From JBCDJG01 sp038748065 (GTDB lineage: Bacteria; Pseudomonadota; Gammaproteobacteria; Pseudomonadales; Halieaceae), in contig JBCDJG010000016.1 of the NCBI GenBank assembly GCA_038748065.1, forward strand, positions 27,816 to 91,815: 64,000 nt of DNA, in the 5' to 3' direction. The position numbers were made by a program, and so were the translations under genes. The notes below the pieces were generated by a model. The model was not told the origin of the DNA. It was given only the letters and a program-made list of their open reading frames with translations, and ran no database searches. Shown here one piece after another: positions 16,616 through 25,311 of this stretch; within the stretch, counting starts at the first letter, position 1, and every line of letters starts with the position of its first letter.

Positions 16616-18761
16616 ACACCAGAACTGGTTAGGATCACACCACGATCTCGCCATGCAGTTGCCCACCGAGGAATCGGTGCTGGGCGACTTCGCCGATTCG
16701 ACCTTTGAGCACAACGGTGTCGTCTCACGCTTTTTCCGTAAGGGCGACGAGTTCTGGGTGCGCACCGACGGCGAGGACGGCAAGCTCACTGACTTTCGCG
16801 TCGAATACGTATTTGGCGTCTATCCCCTGCAGCAGTACCTTCTGCCCCTCGATCGAGGCCGCCTGCAGGCGCTGAGTGTATCCTGGGACAGCCGCCCGGT
16901 CAGCGAAGGCGGGCAACGCTGGTTTCACCTTTATCCCGACGAGAACATCCCCCACGATGACCCCCTGCACTGGACTGGCCCCTACCAGAACTGGAATACG
17001 CGCTGTGCCGAGTGCCATAGCACCAACCTCGAAAAAAACTATGATGCCGCCACGCGTAGCTTTAATACGCAGTTCACCGAGGTGAATGTTGCCTGCGAGG
17101 CCTGCCACGGCCCTGGCGACAAGCATATGGAACTGGCTGCTGCCAACGCCCTCGCAGGCGCTATACACGGCGGCTTTCCCACTGCACTGTCACAGCGAGG
17201 CCAGTGGCAGTTCCCGGAGGGTGAAAGCATCGCGCGCCGCCTTGACCCCCTGCCCTCCAATGCCCAGATTGACAGCTGCGGTCGCTGCCACAGCCGCCGC
17301 GGCACACTCGGCGACTTCCATTACGGCGCAGAATTGAGTGACACCCATCGCATCAGCCTGCCACGCTCACCCCTGTATCATCACGATGGCCAGATTCTCG
17401 ACGAAGTCTATGTGTACGGCTCCTTTCGGCAGAGCAAGATGCATCAGGCTGGGGTGGTATGTAGCGACTGTCACGAACCACATAGCAATGCGCTGCGTGC
17501 CGACGGCAACGGCGTCTGCGCCCAGTGTCATCGCACCGACACCTACGACACGACCGCACACCACCGCCACCCAGTCAGCTCCAGCGGCGCCCAGTGCGTC
17601 AACTGCCACATGCCGGAAACAACCTACATGGTGGTTGACCCGCGACGTGACCACAGCATGCGTATACCGAGGCCCGATCTATCCGTTGTTATGGGCACGC
17701 CCAACGCCTGCAACCAGTGCCATACAGGTGAAGACGCCCAGTGGGCCTTGGACGCCGTCCGCAACTGGGGCATCGAGTTCAAGGATACCGCGCGTCATCC
17801 CGCGAGGGCTTTTGCCGCTGCCGCCGCCGGTGACACGCGCGCCACGGGAGCTCTGGCGCAGTTCGCGCTGTCGTCAGAAACACCCACGCTCTGGCGGGCG
17901 GCAGCGATGGAGAGTCTTGGCGATCTCGGCGGACGCGACGCGCTGCAAACCGCGGTCGAACTGCTCTACGACGAAGAGCCGCTGTTGCGCGCCAGCACCG
18001 TTAACGCACTTCAGTTCCTCCCCCTGAATCAGCGCTTTCAGCTGATGCAGCCCATGCTGGATGAAAACAACGACTCGGTGCGCATGGCACTGGCGGAGGC
18101 ACTCGCGGGCGTCCCGCTGGATCAGATACCCAGCGCAGACGCTGAGAACCTGCTGGCGCTCTACCGGGGCTACGAAGGCATCCAGCGCGAACACGCGGAC
18201 ATGCCATCGGCACAGCTGCAATTGGGTATCTTCTATCTCAATCGCGGCGATTTCCCCTCCGCCGAGGGCGCCTACCTGGAAGCGCTGGCTCTGAATCCGC
18301 AACTCATCCCGGCACGATTAAACCTGGCAGACCTGCTGCGGGCTCAAAATCGTGATGAGGAGGCGCGCGAGCAGCTACAACAGGCTCTGGTGATAGCTCC
18401 GGGTCATGCTCCCAGCCTCTATGCCCTGGGCTTGCTGGAAACGCGCGTTGGCAATAGCGAACAAGCGCTGAGCTACCTCGGCGAGGCGGCGCAGCTGGAA
18501 ACCGAAGGCACACGCTACCGCTTCGTTTACGCCGTAGCACTACACGACCTTGGTCGGCCGCAGGCAGCCGTCGAGGCGCTAGTGCAATTAAACTCGGTGG
18601 CGCCCGCCGATGAGCAGGTCCTGGTGGCACTGGTGAATTACAGCGCAGAACTGGGGAACCACGCCGAGGCCCGGATTTACGCGGAGCGCCTGGTCCGCCT
18701 GGCGCCCGGCAACCAGGCCTACCAGCAAATGCTGCAGCAGCTATCCGCCGCTGCACCCTGA
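16485..18761 (+). CDS. Octaheme c-type cytochrome with HEAT-like and TPR C-terminus
   Basis: 758 residues, exported by an N-terminal signal peptide (positively charged, then hydrophobic to about residue 32). Eight CXXCH heme sites are present: C-A-S-C-H (37-41), C-A-E-C-H, C-E-A-C-H, C-G-R-C-H, C-S-D-C-H, C-A-Q-C-H, C-V-N-C-H and C-N-Q-C-H, all before about residue 420. A helical-repeat region (HEAT-like, about 430-560) and TPR units follow (L-x-x-G-x-x-x-x-x-x-G-D-F-x-x-A-E-x-x-Y). The ATG at 16485 has GGAG six bases upstream and is preferred over 16470. Periplasmic electron transfer is likely; the partner and substrate are unknown. Confidence 0.88.
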   Translation: MPQFQAGGRRKAGAVTRLLAVMALALPGLSLAGAQDCASCHEAEHQNWLGSHHDLAMQLPTEESVLGDFADSTFEHNGVVSRFFRKGDEFWVRTDGEDGKLTDFRVEYVFGVYPLQQYLLPLDRGRLQALSVSWDSRPVSEGGQRWFHLYPDENIPHDDPLHWTGPYQNWNTRCAECHSTNLEKNYDAATRSFNTQFTEVNVACEACHGPGDKHMELAAANALAGAIHGGFPTALSQRGQWQFPEGESIARRLDPLPSNAQIDSCGRCHSRRGTLGDFHYGAELSDTHRISLPRSPLYHHDGQILDEVYVYGSFRQSKMHQAGVVCSDCHEPHSNALRADGNGVCAQCHRTDTYDTTAHHRHPVSSSGAQCVNCHMPETTYMVVDPRRDHSMRIPRPDLSVVMGTPNACNQCHTGEDAQWALDAVRNWGIEFKDTARHPARAFAAAAAGDTRATGALAQFALSSETPTLWRAAAMESLGDLGGRDALQTAVELLYDEEPLLRASTVNALQFLPLNQRFQLMQPMLDENNDSVRMALAEALAGVPLDQIPSADAENLLALYRGYEGIQREHADMPSAQLQLGIFYLNRGDFPSAEGAYLEALALNPQLIPARLNLADLLRAQNRDEEAREQLQQALVIAPGHAPSLYALGLLETRVGNSEQALSYLGEAAQLETEGTRYRFVYAVALHDLGRPQAAVEALVQLNSVAPADEQVLVALVNYSAELGNHAEARIYAERLVRLAPGNQAYQQMLQQLSAAAP

Positions 18762-18772
18762 GCAGGGAGCCG

Positions 18773-19765
18773 CTACAAGCCCGCCAGAAATTCGAGCAAC
18801 AGCGCGTTAAGCGCCTCGGGCGCCTCCTGCTGGATAAAGTGACCCGCACCGGGCAGCAGCTCGCAGCCGCGTAAATCCCGGACCCGCTCACGCATGCGAT
18901 CAAAGGTCTCCGGCCCGGCCATGCGGGTGACCGGGTCCTCAGCGCCGCCTACAAAGAGCACGGGTAAATCGAGCGAGGCATGCCGGCTGGCGTGAAACTG
19001 CCGCCAGTTGTGATCCATCGCGCGGTAAGCGCTAATACCGCCGATAAAAACCAGCTCGGGTTCGGCCGCCAGGTACTCCCGCACGTAGAAATCAAAGTCC
19101 TCTGCACTCAGCCAGCGCCATGGCGGCGCACGCTCCGGCTCGGCCAAAACGTCAAAATAATGGGTGCCTGCAGCGGGAAAGTCTTCCCAACCGAGCAGAT
19201 CGCCTTCCCCACACAGCGCCCAGAACAGGCGCATCAGAAATGCTCGCTCGCGCCCAAGGTTGGCGCGCTCCACGCCATCCGCCTGGTAATAGTGCATATG
19301 AAAAAAATGCTGCCGGGCAATGCTGGCATAGAGCTCGCTCGGCAACACATCGGACGCACCCGCGAGCTCCATCGCGTAAGGGGCACACAGGGGCGCGATG
19401 GCGCGAATACGCCCTGCATGATGAACGCCCATGTGCCAGGCAAAATTGGCGCCGAAATCGTGGCCGAAGAGCACCGCGTCTCGCGCACCGAGGTGATCCA
19501 TCACGGCTATCAGGTCTGCGGCAAGGTGATCGTAACGATACTCGGCAGCGTCCCGTGGGCGAGAGCTGCGTCCATAGCCCCGCATGTCGAGGGCGACAGC
19601 GCGATAGCCGGCCTCGGCCAGCGCCGGCATCTGATGACGCCAGCTATACCACAGCCCAGGGAAGCCGTGACACAGCAGTACCAGCGGGCCTTCACCAAGG
19701 CTGACGCAGTGCAGGCGCTGTGCGCCGTTAGCTACCTCAAAGTGCTTAAAGTCCAGAGCTGGCGT
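18773..19765 (-). CDS. Alpha/beta hydrolase, epoxide-hydrolase-like; start codon uncertain
   Basis: Alpha/beta-hydrolase of about 330 residues. The oxyanion motif H-G-F-P-G-L-W-Y-S-W-R-H-Q lies upstream of the first ATG (19630), so the gene must start earlier. The frame is open to about 19812 but contains no ATG, GTG or TTG there. Homology-type length suggests a start near the ACG at 19765. Other motifs are D-M-R-G-Y-G-R-S-S, the nucleophile elbow G-H-D-F-G-A-N (Asp nucleophile), D-P-V-T for the acid and G-A-G-H-F for the catalytic His. Asp as nucleophile points to epoxide hydrolase or haloalkane dehalogenase. Either a rare start codon is used or the upstream ATG has been lost. Confidence 0.75.
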   Translation of the reverse strand, partial: TPALDFKHFEVANGAQRLHCVSLGEGPLVLLCHGFPGLWYSWRHQMPALAEAGYRAVALDMRGYGRSSRPRDAAEYRYDHLAADLIAVMDHLGARDAVLFGHDFGANFAWHMGVHHAGRIRAIAPLCAPYAMELAGASDVLPSELYASIARQHFFHMHYYQADGVERANLGRERAFLMRLFWALCGEGDLLGWEDFPAAGTHYFDVLAEPERAPPWRWLSAEDFDFYVREYLAAEPELVFIGGISAYRAMDHNWRQFHASRHASLDLPVLFVGGAEDPVTRMAGPETFDRMRERVRDLRGCELLPGAGHFIQQEAPEALNALLLEFLAGL

Positions 19766-19800
19766 CCGGGCGCAGCGCTTGAGCGCGATGCTGCGCGCGC

Positions 19801-20397
19801 TTACTCCACCGGCTCAAAAACGAGGGCAAAGCTCACCGGCACAACTGAGCTGATGCTGTTCAGGCCCGCGATGTCGCGAAGCGCTTCCACACCACCATCC
19901 AGACCGAAATCGCGCGCCGCAACCAACACCGGCTCTACTGCGATGACGTGCAGTGTTTCCGCCTCCCCCATCACAGCAACTCGCGTCGAGAGCACTTTCT
20001 CCTTGCCGTGCAGTTTCACAGTGACGGGCAAGTCGGTGGTCACCATGCCGCCTGACAGTAGCGACTCCAGCACGGCAGGCTCAACCGTTGCGGTCAGGGT
20101 GGCCAGCGGGAAATCAACGACCTCAAACAGCATCTCGCGCATGCGCTCATTGCGAATCGGAATGAGGCTTTCGACGCTGGCCAGCTCAATGTTAACCGTT
20201 GCGCGCCCATCGTCGGTCACGCTGCCATTCAGCTGGTCGAAACGGTGCTGTTCCGCTATGGCCAGGTTCTTGGTGGACAGGAATGTAATCGCGGAGCGAT
20301 CACCGTCGAGCTGCCACTCGCTCCAGGCCGGCAGTGACGTCGCACTGATGAAGAGTGCCGCGGTCAGCGCAGCGACTGTCGTTTGCTTGATTCGCAT
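19801..20397 (-). CDS. YceI-family periplasmic protein
   Basis: 198 residues with a Sec signal peptide (M-R-I-K-Q then a hydrophobic stretch ending A-W-S), followed by a YceI lipocalin-like domain (W-x-L-D-G-D-x-S-x-I-T-F, then F-P-L-A-T-L-T-A). Family members bind isoprenoid-type lipids in the periplasm. The ATG at 20397 has GGAGG eight bases upstream; a longer frame to 20421 lacks a site. It follows parE by 24 bp and may share its transcript. Confidence 0.85.
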   Translation of the reverse strand: MRIKQTTVAALTAALFISATSLPAWSEWQLDGDRSAITFLSTKNLAIAEQHRFDQLNGSVTDDGRATVNIELASVESLIPIRNERMREMLFEVVDFPLATLTATVEPAVLESLLSGGMVTTDLPVTVKLHGKEKVLSTRVAVMGEAETLHVIAVEPVLVAARDFGLDGGVEALRDIAGLNSISSVVPVSFALVFEPVE

Positions 20398-20421
20398 GGA
20401 TAAGTCCTCCTGTCGGGGCAA

Positions 20422-22311
20422 TTATAGCGCTACGTCTGCGAGGTCGCCTTTCTTCTCCAGCCAGCTCTTGCGATCTCCGGCACGCTTCTTCGCCAGCAGC
20501 ATGTCGAGCATGCTGTTAGTCCCATCACCGGCGTCCAGAACCAGGCGCACCAGGCGCCGCGTATCGGGGTCCATGGTAGTTTCTCGTAGCTGCAGGGGGT
20601 TCATTTCGCCGAGACCCTTGAAGCGCTGCACGTTGACCTTGCCCCTGAGTTTTTCCGCCTCTATCCGGTCCAGCACACCTTGCTTTTCGCCCTCGTCCAG
20701 TGCGTAGAACACCTCTTTACCGATATCGATCCGGTACAGGGGCGGCATCGCCACGTAGACATGGCCCGCCGCCACCAGGGCGCGGAAGTGGCGCACGAAA
20801 AGCGCGCAGATCAAGGTAGCAATGTGCAGACCATCAGAGTCCGCGTCCGCCAGAATACAGACCTTGTTGTAGCGCAGGCCGGACAAATCCTCGCTGACGG
20901 GGTCGATTCCCAGGGCGACCGAAATATTGTTGACCTCCTGTGAGGCGAGAATTTCCTGAGAATCTACCTCCCAGGTGTTCAGGATCTTGCCGCGCAGCGG
21001 CAGGATCGCCTGAAACTCCCGATCGCGGGCTTGCTTGGCGGAGCCACCGGCAGAGTCGCCCTCAACCAGGAACAGTTCTGCCCGCTCCGGATCCTCGCCA
21101 GAGCAGTCTGCGAGCTTGCCCGGCAGCGCTGGCCCGGCTGAGACCTTTTTGCGCACGACCTTTTTGGCCGAGCGCAGGCGACTCTGGGCATTGCTGATGC
21201 ACATCTGGGCGAGCTGTTCGGCCTCCTCAGTATGCTGGTTCAGCCACAAGCTGAAGGCATCCTTGGCAACGCCAGAGACGAAGGCTGCGGCCTCGCGGGA
21301 GGACAGTCGCTCCTTGGTCTGCCCGGAGAACTGTGGGTCTTCGAGCTTGGAGGACAGAACATAGGCACAGCGATCCCAGATATCCTCGGGCGTGAGCTTG
21401 ATGCCTCGCGGCAGCAGCGAACGCAGCTCACAGAAGTCACGCATGGCGTCAAGCAGGCCGGTGCGCAGGCCATTCACGTGGGTGCCGCCCTGCGCCGTGG
21501 GAATGAGGTTAACGTAGGACTCAGCGATAACCTCGCCGCCCTCCGGCAACCACTGCACTGCCCAGTCTACGGCTTCATTGGTGCCACTGAAGCTGCCCAC
21601 AAAGGGCTCCTCGGGGATACAGGGGAAGTCAATGGTTGAGTCCGCCAGGTAATCCGTGAGGCCATCCTCGTAGTACCACTCCTCGCTCTCGCCCTTTTTC
21701 TCATCCTTGAAGCGCACCCGGAGGCCCGGACAAAGCACCGCCTTGGCTCTGAGGACATGGACCAGACGCGGCACCGAAAAATTGATCGAGTCAAAGTACT
21801 GGGGGTCGGGCGTAAAGCGCACGGCTGTACCGGTATTGCGCTTGCCGCAGGTATCGATAACCTCGAGGTCGGCTGTCTTCTCACCCCCGGCAAAAGCGAT
21901 GCGATGGACATTGCCATCCCGCCGGATGGTGACCTCCAACTCACTCGACAGCGCGTTGACAACGGACACGCCTACACCGTGCAGGCCGCCGCTGAACTGG
22001 TAACTCTTGTTCGAGAACTTGCCGCCCGCATGCAGCGTACTGAGGATAACTTCTACGCCGGGTTTGCCCTGCTCGGGATGGATATCCACGGGCATTCCGC
22101 GGCCGTTGTCGGTAACCGACAGCGAACCGTTTTTGTGCAGAACCACGTCTATCTGGTCGGCGTGCTTGGCCAGGGCTTCATCGACGCTGTTGTCGATAAC
22201 CTCCTGCGCCAGATGGTTGGGCCGAGTGGTATCGGTGTACATGCCGGGGCGCTTGCGCACCGGCTCCAGCCCGGTGAGGACTTCAATATCTTCCGCGGTG
22301 TACTCGGTCAT
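20422..22311 (-). CDS. parE: DNA topoisomerase IV subunit B
   Basis: 629 residues, full-length ParE. It has the GHKL ATPase blocks D-N-S-V-D-E-A, N-G-R-G-M-P and G-G-L-H-G-V-G-V-S-V-V-N, and a TOPRIM domain with E-G-D-S-A-G-G-S-A and A-D-A-D-S-D-G. The C-terminal K-G-L-G-E-M-N-P block closes the subunit. It lacks the long insert of gram-negative GyrB, which distinguishes ParE. It decatenates daughter chromosomes with ParC, which is not in the window. It is followed by yceI and preceded by cpdA on the same strand with an 87-bp gap. Confidence 0.97.
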   Translation of the reverse strand: MTEYTAEDIEVLTGLEPVRKRPGMYTDTTRPNHLAQEVIDNSVDEALAKHADQIDVVLHKNGSLSVTDNGRGMPVDIHPEQGKPGVEVILSTLHAGGKFSNKSYQFSGGLHGVGVSVVNALSSELEVTIRRDGNVHRIAFAGGEKTADLEVIDTCGKRNTGTAVRFTPDPQYFDSINFSVPRLVHVLRAKAVLCPGLRVRFKDEKKGESEEWYYEDGLTDYLADSTIDFPCIPEEPFVGSFSGTNEAVDWAVQWLPEGGEVIAESYVNLIPTAQGGTHVNGLRTGLLDAMRDFCELRSLLPRGIKLTPEDIWDRCAYVLSSKLEDPQFSGQTKERLSSREAAAFVSGVAKDAFSLWLNQHTEEAEQLAQMCISNAQSRLRSAKKVVRKKVSAGPALPGKLADCSGEDPERAELFLVEGDSAGGSAKQARDREFQAILPLRGKILNTWEVDSQEILASQEVNNISVALGIDPVSEDLSGLRYNKVCILADADSDGLHIATLICALFVRHFRALVAAGHVYVAMPPLYRIDIGKEVFYALDEGEKQGVLDRIEAEKLRGKVNVQRFKGLGEMNPLQLRETTMDPDTRRLVRLVLDAGDGTNSMLDMLLAKKRAGDRKSWLEKKGDLADVAL

Positions 22312-22398
22312 TCGGGGGGTGGCTTCCGCTCCTGCCAGGGGACGGGTGTATTGTACATGAGCCCGACCACACTATGGGGCCGTTGACCCGGGCTTTGA

Positions 22399-23235
22399 CT
22401 AGGAATAACCCCCGGAATCAAGATCTACGCAGAACTCGACACCGCTCACGCGCGACACGCCGCTGTCGATGCGGCCATCCGGATACAGCTCCAGCCAGCG
22501 ATAGCCCGGACACTTGTCGTCCACCTTGAAGCGCTCGCTCCCGGGGGCAAATTGCACGCAGGTGGAGGGGGTCGACATCAGGCGCAGGCCCCCGCGCCAC
22601 TTATCCGAAGCCTGATGTACGTGCCCCCAGAGCAGGCCACGTGCGGCCTTATAGCGATCGAGCAGGCTAAACAGCGCTTCAGAGTCGGCGATCTGCTGCT
22701 GATCAATCCAGCCACTGCCCATGGGCACGGGCTGATGATGCAAGCAGACCAACGTATGTAACTGCTGCGCGTCGCCGCGAGCGAGAGCGGCCTCCAAAAT
22801 GTCCAGCTGCTCAGGCCCGAGCTCGCCCCCCACTTCGCCAACGACCTGGGAGTCCAGCATCACGATCTGCCAGGGGCCAACCTCAACCAGCGGCAGGAGT
22901 TGCAGGTCATCCGTACATATAGACGCCAGGTGAGCGCGATCATCGTGATTGCCCGGCAGCGTGAAGACCGGCAGCTCAAGCCCTGAGAGGTAGCCGGCCA
23001 GGCGCGAATAGGAAGCGGGCGAACCCTTGTCTGACAGGTCGCCAGTTGCTAGCAGAAGATCAAGCGCCGGCTGCTCCGAGCGCAGTAACTCGAGCACAGC
23101 GCGCAGTGAGTGGTCAGTATCCATGTTGAGCAAGCAGCTGCCTTCAGCTTCGCCCAGATGCGTATCGGTGATCTGCGCCAGGCGCACGACGCCGCCGCTG
23201 TGGGCCAGCACTCGGGGCTGCAGAGGCATCGCCAT
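22399..23235 (-). CDS. cpdA: 3',5'-cyclic-AMP phosphodiesterase
   Basis: 278 residues of the calcineurin-like metallophosphatase fold. The metal-ligand motifs in order are I-T-D-T-H-L-G, A-T-G-D-L-S-D-K-G, P-G-N-H-D-D, C-L-H-H-Q-P and W-G-H-V-H. This series and the length match CpdA, which hydrolyses cAMP. The location beside parE and a DUF1249 (YqiB-like) gene repeats the arrangement around E. coli yqiB-cpdA-yqiA-parE, which supports the call. Confidence 0.93.
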   Translation of the reverse strand: MAMPLQPRVLAHSGGVVRLAQITDTHLGEAEGSCLLNMDTDHSLRAVLELLRSEQPALDLLLATGDLSDKGSPASYSRLAGYLSGLELPVFTLPGNHDDRAHLASICTDDLQLLPLVEVGPWQIVMLDSQVVGEVGGELGPEQLDILEAALARGDAQQLHTLVCLHHQPVPMGSGWIDQQQIADSEALFSLLDRYKAARGLLWGHVHQASDKWRGGLRLMSTPSTCVQFAPGSERFKVDDKCPGYRWLELYPDGRIDSGVSRVSGVEFCVDLDSGGYS

Positions 23236-23242
23236 GCCGCGC

Positions 23243-23707
23243 TTACTCTCCCGCTAGCTGCGGGATCTGGGGGTCGTCGCTATGACCGTTGAGCAGGCAG
23301 TGCTCGAGCCACTCTGCCAGAAACTGGTTCTGGCGCAGCTTCTCGTCCTGCTGATACATGTCGGGGTTGGGGTAATCGTAGCGCGGCGCGATACGGCGGT
23401 GCGACTGGAAGGCGCCCACCTCCAACATGGCGGCGTCGTGGTATACACGCACGTCGATCCTGAGGGTATCCAGCCAGCGAACTCCGCCCTGAGACTGGTG
23501 CAGCCGGAAGAAGGTAGTATAGCGGCTGCGTTCCAGCACCTCGATGACAACTCGGGCCTCACCGACCGAAAACTCCCGGTGGTTGCTGCGCTCGTAGTCA
23601 GGAAAGAGGCGCAACAGGCGCTGATAGTTGGCCTCGCAGGCCGCATGCAGGCCGACCAGGTCAGTGCCTGCGGTCTTTTTGCCTGCCCTATTGCGCTTTT
23701 GCAGCAA
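23243..23707 (-). CDS. DUF1249 (YqiB-like) protein
   Basis: About 154 residues. The DUF1249 core is clear: L-V-G-L-H-A-A-C-E-A-N-Y near the start, S-R-Y-T-T, V-R-V-Y-H-D-A, A-R-Y-D-Y-P-N and D-E-K-x-x-x-N-Q-F-L-A-x-W-L. The TTG at 23707 has AGAAGG nine bases upstream and gives a YqiB-like length. The frame continues 52 codons further upstream with no good site and non-family sequence. Function is unknown; it sits seven bases before cpdA and is probably co-transcribed. Confidence 0.85.
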   Translation of the reverse strand: MLQKRNRAGKKTAGTDLVGLHAACEANYQRLLRLFPDYERSNHREFSVGEARVVIEVLERSRYTTFFRLHQSQGGVRWLDTLRIDVRVYHDAAMLEVGAFQSHRRIAPRYDYPNPDMYQQDEKLRQNQFLAEWLEHCLLNGHSDDPQIPQLAGE

Positions 23708-23886
23708 GTTCCAGAACCTTCTTTCTACGCGGTGGTCCGCTTCAACCCGATGAAGTGTAGCACTTGTCTGTGCAGAAACTACCGGCATATTACAGCAATT
23801 CAGTCGCGCCAATGACATGCAGACGGCGGCACAGGCTGCTAAACTCCACCCGCTCGATTCCACATTAACACAGGGGTTTTTCAGGG

Positions 23887-25311
23887 ATGACTCGACTCAG
23901 GGTAGCCATTTCGGCCCTGGCTTTCACCGTCGCCGCGGGCACGACCCAGGCGGACTCACTGCAGGACATCTACGAGCTTGCGCTGGAAAATGACGCCCAG
24001 CTAAAGGCGGAGCAGGCGGAATACCTGGCCAACCTGGAGCAGGAAAAACTGAGCCGTTCGGCACTCTTGCCGCAGCTCAACGCCAACTACGACTATCAGG
24101 ACTCTGAGAACAAGACCTCCCAGGTCAGCAGGGATTTCACCTCGCCAACGCTGCCACAAATTACGACCCGGCAGGAGCTCGATACGGATCGCGAGGGCTA
24201 CACCATCTCGCTCAATCAGGCGATCTTTGATCTACCGGCCTGGTTCTCCTTCCAATCCGGCAAGGAGTTCACAAAACAGGCAGAGGCAACTTTCGCCGCC
24301 AACCAGCAGAACCTGATCGTTCGCGTCGTGGAAGCCTACCTGGAGGTGCTGCGTGCGCAAGACAACCTCACCGCCACCAAGGCTCAGGAACGGGCCTTCG
24401 AGCGCCAGCTTGAACAGACCCAGCAGCGCTTCGAGGTCGGCCTGATTGCGATCACCGATGTCTACGAATCCCAGGCCGCCTACGACCTGGCCGTGGTAAA
24501 CCGGATCGTCGACGAGAACAATGTCTCGGTCGCCCTGGAGAACCTGTCGGTGCTGACCGGCCGGTCCCACAGCAATTTGAATGTGCTAGTCGAAGACTTT
24601 GACATCAAACTGCCGGAACCGATGGATCGGGCGTCCTGGGTGGACTTCGCACTGGAGAACAACTTCAACCTGCAGGCCGCCCGCTTTGCCGAGGAGTCTG
24701 CCAGGCAAAACGCCAAGGCCAATGAGATGGAGCATCTGCCGCGGATCAGCGGTGGCTATAGCTACCAGGACTATGATGTCGATGGTGAACTCCTGCGAAA
24801 CCCTGAAACCGGTCTGGAAGTTCCGCCCGAAAGCACATCTCGCGACAACATCTTACAGTTCCGCCTGGATGTGCCCATCTACAGCGGCGGCGCGGTCAGC
24901 GCCAATCGACGCCGAACCGCACAGGAGTTCAACGCCGCTCGCGAGAACAGGATCAACCTGACGCGGAACACGGTGACCAATACCCGCTCCCTCCACATGA
25001 CCGTGATAAGCGATGTCTCCCGCGTGGCAGCCCGAGGCCAGAGTATCGTCTCATCATCAAGTGCGCTGGACGCCACCCAGGCAGGCTACGAGGTCGGCAC
25101 GCGTAACGTGGTGGATGTACTGAACGCGCAGAATACGCTGTTCTCCGCCGAGCGCGACTACTCCAACAGTCGCTACGACTACATCATCAACCTGCTGCGT
25201 CTGAAGGAACAGGCCGGCCTGCTAAGCCCCGATGATGTCTACGCGCTGGACGCTTACCTGGAAGTCCCACCGGCACCTACAGCGTCTGGCGAGGCGGCCG
25301 CACGCGAATAA
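23887..25311 (+). CDS. tolC: TolC-family outer membrane channel
   Basis: 474 residues with a signal peptide ending A-Q-A, then two OEP repeats rich in long helices. Typical blocks are L-x-D-I-Y-E-L-A-L-E-N-D, F-E-V-G-L-I-A-I-T-D-V-Y-E-S-Q in the first half and the matching Y-E-V-G-T-R-N-V-V-D-V-L-N-A-Q in the second. It would form the trimeric outer-membrane exit duct for RND/ABC efflux and type I secretion. It is divergent from the DUF1249-cpdA-parE set, as in E. coli, and converges on waaA with no gap. Confidence 0.95.
   Translation: MTRLRVAISALAFTVAAGTTQADSLQDIYELALENDAQLKAEQAEYLANLEQEKLSRSALLPQLNANYDYQDSENKTSQVSRDFTSPTLPQITTRQELDTDREGYTISLNQAIFDLPAWFSFQSGKEFTKQAEATFAANQQNLIVRVVEAYLEVLRAQDNLTATKAQERAFERQLEQTQQRFEVGLIAITDVYESQAAYDLAVVNRIVDENNVSVALENLSVLTGRSHSNLNVLVEDFDIKLPEPMDRASWVDFALENNFNLQAARFAEESARQNAKANEMEHLPRISGGYSYQDYDVDGELLRNPETGLEVPPESTSRDNILQFRLDVPIYSGGAVSANRRRTAQEFNAARENRINLTRNTVTNTRSLHMTVISDVSRVAARGQSIVSSSSALDATQAGYEVGTRNVVDVLNAQNTLFSAERDYSNSRYDYIINLLRLKEQAGLLSPDDVYALDAYLEVPPAPTASGEAAARE

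Noticed and set aside
18980..20707. Long plus-strand open frame of about 575 codons
   Set aside because: It lies antisense to the hydrolase, yceI and the end of parE, has no ribosome site, and its residues are Ser/Arg-rich shadow sequence.
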